64,000 nt of DNA from an uncultured Lachnospiraceae bacterium (GTDB lineage Bacteria > Bacillota > Clostridia > Lachnospirales > Lachnospiraceae), in contig CAJTVL010000008.1 in assembly GCA_910579425.1 (NCBI GenBank), forward strand, positions 21,589-85,588, written 5' to 3'. The position numbers were made by a program, and so were the translations under genes. The notes beneath the pieces are model-generated. The model saw nothing but the letters and a program-made list of their open reading frames with translations. It had not been told where the DNA came from and did no database searches. The number at the start of each line of letters is the position of its first letter. Positions within the stretch are counted from its first letter, which is position 1. Below are positions 59,999-64,000 of this stretch, piece after piece.

Positions 59999-61434
59999 AG
60001 TCACGGTTTAGGGGGAAAGCGGCAGTTATCCTGCTTGTAGCGATAGAAGCCCTGTTTTTGTCAGGATGCGACGTTGAATTATTTGAGGACAAGAGCGCCC
60101 GGTACCAGCCTAAGGCGGTGGAAAGGGGAAGCCTTCTTGATGATAAGTATTATGTAAAGGACGGGACGAAATTTTATCTTGTACATAGAGCCGGAATGTC
60201 AAGTGAAGGACAGGAGCTTGACGCATCCAAATCGGCATGGACTACGCTGGATGATACGTTGATCCCCAATTATTACCGCAACGAGTTCCTGGCAAGATCG
60301 GAGCCGGAGGTAGATACCGGGACGGTTCTGCTGGAAAGGTACAGGGACTGCGGATACTGCCTTGGCATCCATGGGGCATCCTATGAAAACGGATATATAG
60401 CCCTGCAGGTTTCCGATAATATTGTGCCCAAAACCAGCGCTTATGAGGAGCTTTATAATAAATACAGCGATCATATTATGATTGAGAGCATCAATGGGCA
60501 GATGGTTAGTGAAGGGATGGTCAATGAAGCAGGAGTCATAACAGGCATGGAGAAGGATGCTTATTATGACGTTTCTTTTTATGCCGGCACTTATTACGGA
60601 AGCTGTAAGATAAAAGCAGACACCCATTTTTTCCAGTCCTACGAGATATACAGCATTGGCGATCCTGCTATGACGAAAAACGGGTATCTTTCCCTTCAGC
60701 TCCCCGAAGATTTAAAAAGCGGATATTACAGGGTTGACGGGAAGGGGTTTTTCAGGTATCTGGATTTTAAAAAAGGGGACGGAGACATTTTGGCGGTGGA
60801 TTACAATGTCCCCTATTATGGCTCAGAGGGGGATCAGATAGCAGCATATTCGCAGCAGTATGTATTTTTTCTGGAAGCAGCTTCAGCAGAGGCCTCCGTA
60901 CATGCTGTGTTTGACCCAAAGACGGTTACGAATCCGGCAGGAATGGTCAAAATGCTGGTGACCTCCCCAGACGGCAAACAGATGACGGTCGATGCCGCGA
61001 AGGAAGACGGCGAAGTGTTTTGCAATATACAGGAGTTTTGCCCTGGAAGATGGACGGTCAATTTGTCGCCGCAGAGCATGAAGGTTTTGGATGTGAGTGT
61101 AGAGGCGAATGAACCGGTGGCGGAGGCGGCCACAGACGTTTTTGCCCTGCAGTTTGAGGAAGATAAAACGGGCGTTGTTATTACGGTAGATTATGAAGGC
61201 GAGGGCATTGTCAATGCACAGGTAGTAGGGCCGGACCGCCAGAGCTATACCATGATAAAAGAAACAGATTTATACTGGAGCGATACACATACCCTGAAAT
61301 ATTCTTTTGCTTACCTTCCTGCAGGAGAGTATAAAGTGAACGTCCATCATTATCCGGATACGAAGGTTAATTCGGTAGATTATCATCTGAGAGAGGATTT
61401 GAAAAAAATATCAATCATTACAGTGGAGGAGTAG
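59995..61434 (+). CDS. lipoprotein, 479 aa, of the Tad-like operon
   Basis: The signal peptide has a lipobox (FLSGC; cysteine at about residue 24), so the protein is lipid-anchored outside the membrane. The rest is mostly beta-rich, with repeated hydrophobic segments such as YDVSFYAGTYYGSCKI, and FRYLDFKKGDGDILAVDYNV. The C-terminal part resembles Ig-like folds (ANEPVAEAATDVFALQFEEDK...). GGAGGGAGGGGG precedes the ATG at 59995. It probably belongs to the surface end of the pilus or mating apparatus. No family name is known to me. Confidence 0.7.
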   Translation: MKSRFRGKAAVILLVAIEALFLSGCDVELFEDKSARYQPKAVERGSLLDDKYYVKDGTKFYLVHRAGMSSEGQELDASKSAWTTLDDTLIPNYYRNEFLARSEPEVDTGTVLLERYRDCGYCLGIHGASYENGYIALQVSDNIVPKTSAYEELYNKYSDHIMIESINGQMVSEGMVNEAGVITGMEKDAYYDVSFYAGTYYGSCKIKADTHFFQSYEIYSIGDPAMTKNGYLSLQLPEDLKSGYYRVDGKGFFRYLDFKKGDGDILAVDYNVPYYGSEGDQIAAYSQQYVFFLEAASAEASVHAVFDPKTVTNPAGMVKMLVTSPDGKQMTVDAAKEDGEVFCNIQEFCPGRWTVNLSPQSMKVLDVSVEANEPVAEAATDVFALQFEEDKTGVVITVDYEGEGIVNAQVVGPDRQSYTMIKETDLYWSDTHTLKYSFAYLPAGEYKVNVHHYPDTKVNSVDYHLREDLKKISIITVEE

Positions 61435-61440
61435 GCGGCG

Positions 61441-62778
61441 TTGAAAAAAGCAGTTCTGTTATTGATCTTGGCGGTGGTCATGCTGCAGATAACATCATGC
61501 GGGGAAAATTCCATGTATCGGTCAGGGAAAAATGGTTATACAAATGTCAGTGCGGTGAAGGGAGTTTCCTTTGAACTGGTGTCTCCGGTCGTGCGCAATG
61601 CCACTGCGATCACCAATATTTCCGAGGAAATGTATTTTGAGCCCGCACAGACCTACCTTTATAAGGACGGAGAGAGCGAGTATTTCCTGTTCAATATCAG
61701 TTCTATTGTATGTATTGTCCAAAAAGGGACGAATTTTGGATTTTCCGAAGCAGAGGATAAGATGGCGGCGCTAAAAGAGGGGAATATTCTCGGAGTCTTT
61801 TTCACAAGCCCTGAAAAGAAGCTGGATTATAAGGAATCTGTGCAGAAAGATGTCTACAAGATAATAGCGACTGCTACCGCACAGGTATCCATCACGCCGG
61901 AGCTTTATAACGATTTTGCAGGGAGGCTTGCAGTCATCTATGATGGGGAAACGGAATGGGCTTTTTTTGTTGGCTCTATCGGTGAAGATTACCATGACCT
62001 AGACAAGGACTTAAGAAAAACCCTTGATTATATGGCGGCAGCCTTTACTTTGTATGAAAAGCCGGAGGAAGAGGAAGAGAAAACGCCTCCGGTTTCACTG
62101 GGAGGGGAAGAGGATGTTCCGGAGATGGAGAAAGATACGGATGATGAAGGACTGCCGCAGGAAAAAGAGGAGGTTAGTCTGCCCGAGGGGGATAACAGGA
62201 AAAAAACTGTAGCGCTAGACAATCAGAAAAGGACGGTCCGGGAAAGCCCCAAGGCATACTATTCGGATATTTATGATCTGCTCCCATTGGGGAAAATGGG
62301 ATATGCAGGCGTATATGAGGACGGGCAGTATCAAAATATAGTGGTCAGGGCGGATAAGGTATACCGGGGAGAGGAAGCCGAGAATATCATAAAAAATGCC
62401 GGTGCGTTCTTCCCTCCGGGGGAGGGCTGTTCCTGGCATGCAGTGCATTATGTGACAGACGCTTCGGACGGTAGCGGGCATGGCTATGTCAATGTCAGGC
62501 TGAGAGGGATGGACGGGGAAAACTTGAAATTCCGGGGGATTGAGTATACGCAGAGAACCTACGACATTCCTGTTTCAGATACGGAGTTCTACAGCTTTTA
62601 TGCGGTGCCAAATGGCTGCAGGGAATATGTGCTTGAGATGGGGGAGGGAGACGGGAAAGGGGAAGAAGCAGTGAGTTCGTATTATGGGGTCAGGTTTGGG
62701 TATGGGGGAGCGTACAAACCAGCACCGAACGAAGTACGGGCTTTTACCCCACTCTCACTTCTCCCAGAGCAAGAATAA
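61441..62778 (+). CDS. lipoprotein, 445 aa, last gene of the Tad-like operon
   Basis: It starts with TTG at 61441, 6 bp after the preceding stop, with GGAGG within reach. A signal peptide with lipobox (MLQITSCGEN) is followed by a soluble domain (about residues 40-200). An acidic linker of glutamate-rich residues follows (about 205-250), then a second domain of about 180 residues with YSDIYDLLPLGKMGYAGVYEDGQYQNIVV. The family is not recognised. The linker makes a two-domain, flexible surface protein likely. After it no terminator is clear and the plus-strand run ends. Confidence 0.65.
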   Translation: MKKAVLLLILAVVMLQITSCGENSMYRSGKNGYTNVSAVKGVSFELVSPVVRNATAITNISEEMYFEPAQTYLYKDGESEYFLFNISSIVCIVQKGTNFGFSEAEDKMAALKEGNILGVFFTSPEKKLDYKESVQKDVYKIIATATAQVSITPELYNDFAGRLAVIYDGETEWAFFVGSIGEDYHDLDKDLRKTLDYMAAAFTLYEKPEEEEEKTPPVSLGGEEDVPEMEKDTDDEGLPQEKEEVSLPEGDNRKKTVALDNQKRTVRESPKAYYSDIYDLLPLGKMGYAGVYEDGQYQNIVVRADKVYRGEEAENIIKNAGAFFPPGEGCSWHAVHYVTDASDGSGHGYVNVRLRGMDGENLKFRGIEYTQRTYDIPVSDTEFYSFYAVPNGCREYVLEMGEGDGKGEEAVSSYYGVRFGYGGAYKPAPNEVRAFTPLSLLPEQE

Positions 62779-62825
62779 ATGTTCTCCATTGGAAATCCTC
62801 TGGTAAATCCTGGCCGATAGGGTAC

Positions 62826-63040
62826 TTATCCACAATGCATAGCAGAACAATTCCCCTCCCATTTCAAGCAAAGAAATCCTATCGGGCGCTCGTCCAAAAA
62901 GACGAAAAAACATAATTGCTCTGTGCTTTCTCTGATATATTTCTCCCGCGCATCAGGGATCCAAACCATTCCGGCGGGGATTCCAGTATTTGCCTGGAAA
63001 TCATCATTTTCTCTGATCCCTCAATCAGCTCTTTAGCGTC
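62826..63040 (-). pseudogene. acetyltransferase (GNAT) fragment, frameshifted
   Basis: On the minus strand a frame reads ...ESPPEWFG and then, after a shift, IPDAREKYIRESTEQLC followed by FVFLDERPIGFLCLKWEGNC before a TAA at 62826-62828. This looks like the start of a GNAT acetyltransferase (EWFGIP... and RPIGFLCL are typical), but the frame is broken and the C-terminal half is missing. It follows the intact GNAT gene at once and may be decayed. The call depends on my reading of a short motif. Confidence 0.4.
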
Positions 63041-63045
63041 CGCCT

Positions 63046-63666
63046 TTAGCACTGAAATTTACCACCACCTTTAGCGGATTGCCCGGGGCGCGGGTGTGTG
63101 CTCTCTGTGACAGTTATTCTTTCTGATTTTAACAGTGAGTAATAACAGGCATCACAAATTCCCTGATTATTCCAGTCCGAACTGCGTAAAGTTCCTTCAT
63201 ATTTCATTCCACACTTTTTCATAACCTTACCCGAATTGGGGTTTCGCGGGTCATGCCTTGCTTCGATTCTGTTTACATCTACCATCTCAAAGAGGAAATC
63301 CATAACGGCATTTAATGCTTCCGAAGTAATCCCTTTATGCCACCGTGCCTTTCCAATGCAATATCCGATATGCACCGCGGACACATCTTCCTTCATATTT
63401 ACTACGCTGATGCTTCCAATCGGCCTGTTTCTCCTGTCCTTTAGTACGATCGCCCACTGATAGTAGCTTTCATTGGAATATGAATTTATCCAATCTTTTA
63501 TCACATTCCGGCTCACTTCCGGACTTGCGTGGGTCGGCCACATCAAATATTTGGTAACCTCATCATCTGACGCCCAGTTTTGATACATCGCACAGGCATC
63601 TTCATTTTCAAATCTTCTTAAAATCAACCGCTCCGTTTCCAACCGCCTGGTTCCACAATGTTTCAT
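63046..63666 (-). CDS. GNAT acetyltransferase, RimJ/RimL-like
   Basis: This 206-residue acetyltransferase begins RRLETERLILRRFENEDA, as RimJ/RimL-type enzymes do. The acetyl-CoA site follows (GYCIGKARWHKGITSEALNAVMDF, about residues 99-122), and the C-terminal half has NSGKVMKKCGMKYEGTLR. GGGAGGAT lies before the ATG at 63666. It acetylates an amino group on an unknown small molecule or protein. It is in the opposite direction to the Tad-like operon and looks like separate cargo. Confidence 0.85.
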   Translation of the reverse strand: MKHCGTRRLETERLILRRFENEDACAMYQNWASDDEVTKYLMWPTHASPEVSRNVIKDWINSYSNESYYQWAIVLKDRRNRPIGSISVVNMKEDVSAVHIGYCIGKARWHKGITSEALNAVMDFLFEMVDVNRIEARHDPRNPNSGKVMKKCGMKYEGTLRSSDWNNQGICDACYYSLLKSERITVTESTHPRPGQSAKGGGKFQC

Positions 63667-63749
63667 AGATCATATCCTCCCTGAATTTAGTTACAATTCA
63701 GCGTCCAGCTATAGTTGATTTAACAAATTGTGTTTTGCCAAAAGAAATA

Positions 63750-64000
63750 CTATTTTACCTGCCCATCATGATACTCATTGTTCCCCTTTAAGATGCCATC
63801 TATTTTTGTTTTCAATTCCGGGAGGTCATGCTGTATAGTGATCCATGCTGACTGGCAATCCAGATTTGAATATTGATGTGCAAAAATATCCCTGATTCCA
63901 CACCATTCTTTCCACGGAACAGATTTTTCCTGTATTCTCAATTCTTCTGATATTACTTTGCATAACTCCCCTATCTGCAAAATACACATACAGCAGGCAT
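63750..64000 (-). CDS. HepT-like toxin (DUF86), cut by the window edge
   Basis: The last 83 or so residues of a HepT-type protein are visible on the minus strand. IGELCKVISEEL, then EWCGIRDIFAHQY carries the RxxxAHxY-type motif of HepT ribonucleases, with DLPELKTKIDGIL at the end. The codons before MCIL (about 63990-64000) read on in frame without a stop, so the gene continues outside. Full-length HepT proteins are about 110-140 residues. Its antitoxin partner (MntA-type nucleotidyltransferase) should lie just beyond the right edge. Confidence 0.75.
   Translation of the reverse strand, partial: ACCMCILQIGELCKVISEELRIQEKSVPWKEWCGIRDIFAHQYSNLDCQSAWITIQHDLPELKTKIDGILKGNNEYHDGQVK

Noticed and set aside
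1..64000. tRNA, rRNA genes and complete insertion sequences
   Set aside because: None could be recognised by reading; no transposase or terminal inverted repeats typical of an IS were seen.

Overview
The window looks like part of a large conjugative plasmid, or a plasmid-like element, from a low-to-mid GC Bacillota. It is most probably a member of the Clostridia in or near the Lachnospiraceae. I base this on strong AGGAGG-type ribosome binding sites, a Gram-positive style type IV secretion set (VirB2-, VirB6-, VirB4- and VirD4-like proteins, a PrgI-like protein, and C39-like and NlpC/P60 wall enzymes), two plasmid replication initiators and three partition-type loci. No rRNA, tRNA or core chromosomal operon is visible. 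The assignment to a plasmid is an inference from gene content, and the window has no closed ends.

Layout. Positions 1-7.9 kb hold small unknown genes followed by a DNA-processing block: SSB, an unknown protein, a CHC2/Toprim primase-like protein, a YqaJ-type exonuclease, a RecD-like helicase and an unknown protein. At 7.9-10.1 kb, on the minus strand, lies a signal peptidase I fused behind about 400 residues of Ig-like extracellular sequence, with a small upstream partner and a divergent XRE regulator. At 11.2-15.6 kb are small zinc-ribbon or membrane genes, an unknown 403-residue protein, and an AAA-ATPase/PD-(D/E)XK protein whose composition differs from its neighbours. At 15.6-18.2 kb are a lone ParB-like protein and a divergent ParM-like actin with a ParR-position partner. 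At 18.3-23.2 kb is the first half of the conjugation machinery.

At 23.4-27.4 kb is replicon 1: an initiator-like protein, then about 1.1 kb carrying some 15 degenerate 19-bp repeats, then a DNA-binding protein. At 27.9-28.7 kb is a decayed LD-carboxypeptidase. At 29.0-31.9 kb are seven palindromic centromere-like sites followed by parA and parB. At 32.0-34.5 kb is metabolic cargo: an AraC regulator divergent from a GH51 arabinofuranosidase. At 34.6-43.9 kb is the second half of the conjugation machinery (PrgI-like, VirB4, VirD4), interrupted by two winged-helix-type proteins and replicon 2 (tandem 22-bp iterons plus a Rep_3 initiator). At 44.0-46.1 kb are three exported proteins, one with collagen repeats. 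At 46.3-48.2 kb is a two-gene ATPase-Toprim module that looks like phage defence. At 48.3-62.8 kb is a co-directional run encoding a Tad/type-II-secretion-like pilus machine: a wall hydrolase, an S1-domain protein, a SAF/CpaB-like protein, two degenerate TadZ/MinD-like proteins, a membrane-anchored CpaF ATPase, a fused TadB/TadC-like membrane protein, three pilin-like proteins and two lipoproteins. The right edge has acetyltransferases (one broken) and a truncated HepT-type toxin gene.

How it fits together. Conjugation (VirB/VirD4) and a Tad-like surface machine are encoded on one element, together with its own recombination, replication and segregation functions. Several promoters share the same form: a -35 box, a 16-17-bp spacer, and a TGGTATAAT or TATAGTATAC-type -10. 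Three operons start with a roughly 55-65-nt leader that ends in an intrinsic terminator. A nearly identical terminator hairpin (GGTGTCC-N5-GGACACC) recurs across the window. The most interesting candidates for undescribed biology are the non-canonical Tad-like locus, the signal peptidase fusion, the ATPase-Toprim pair, and the repeated promoter-leader-terminator modules. No relaxase was recognised in this window.
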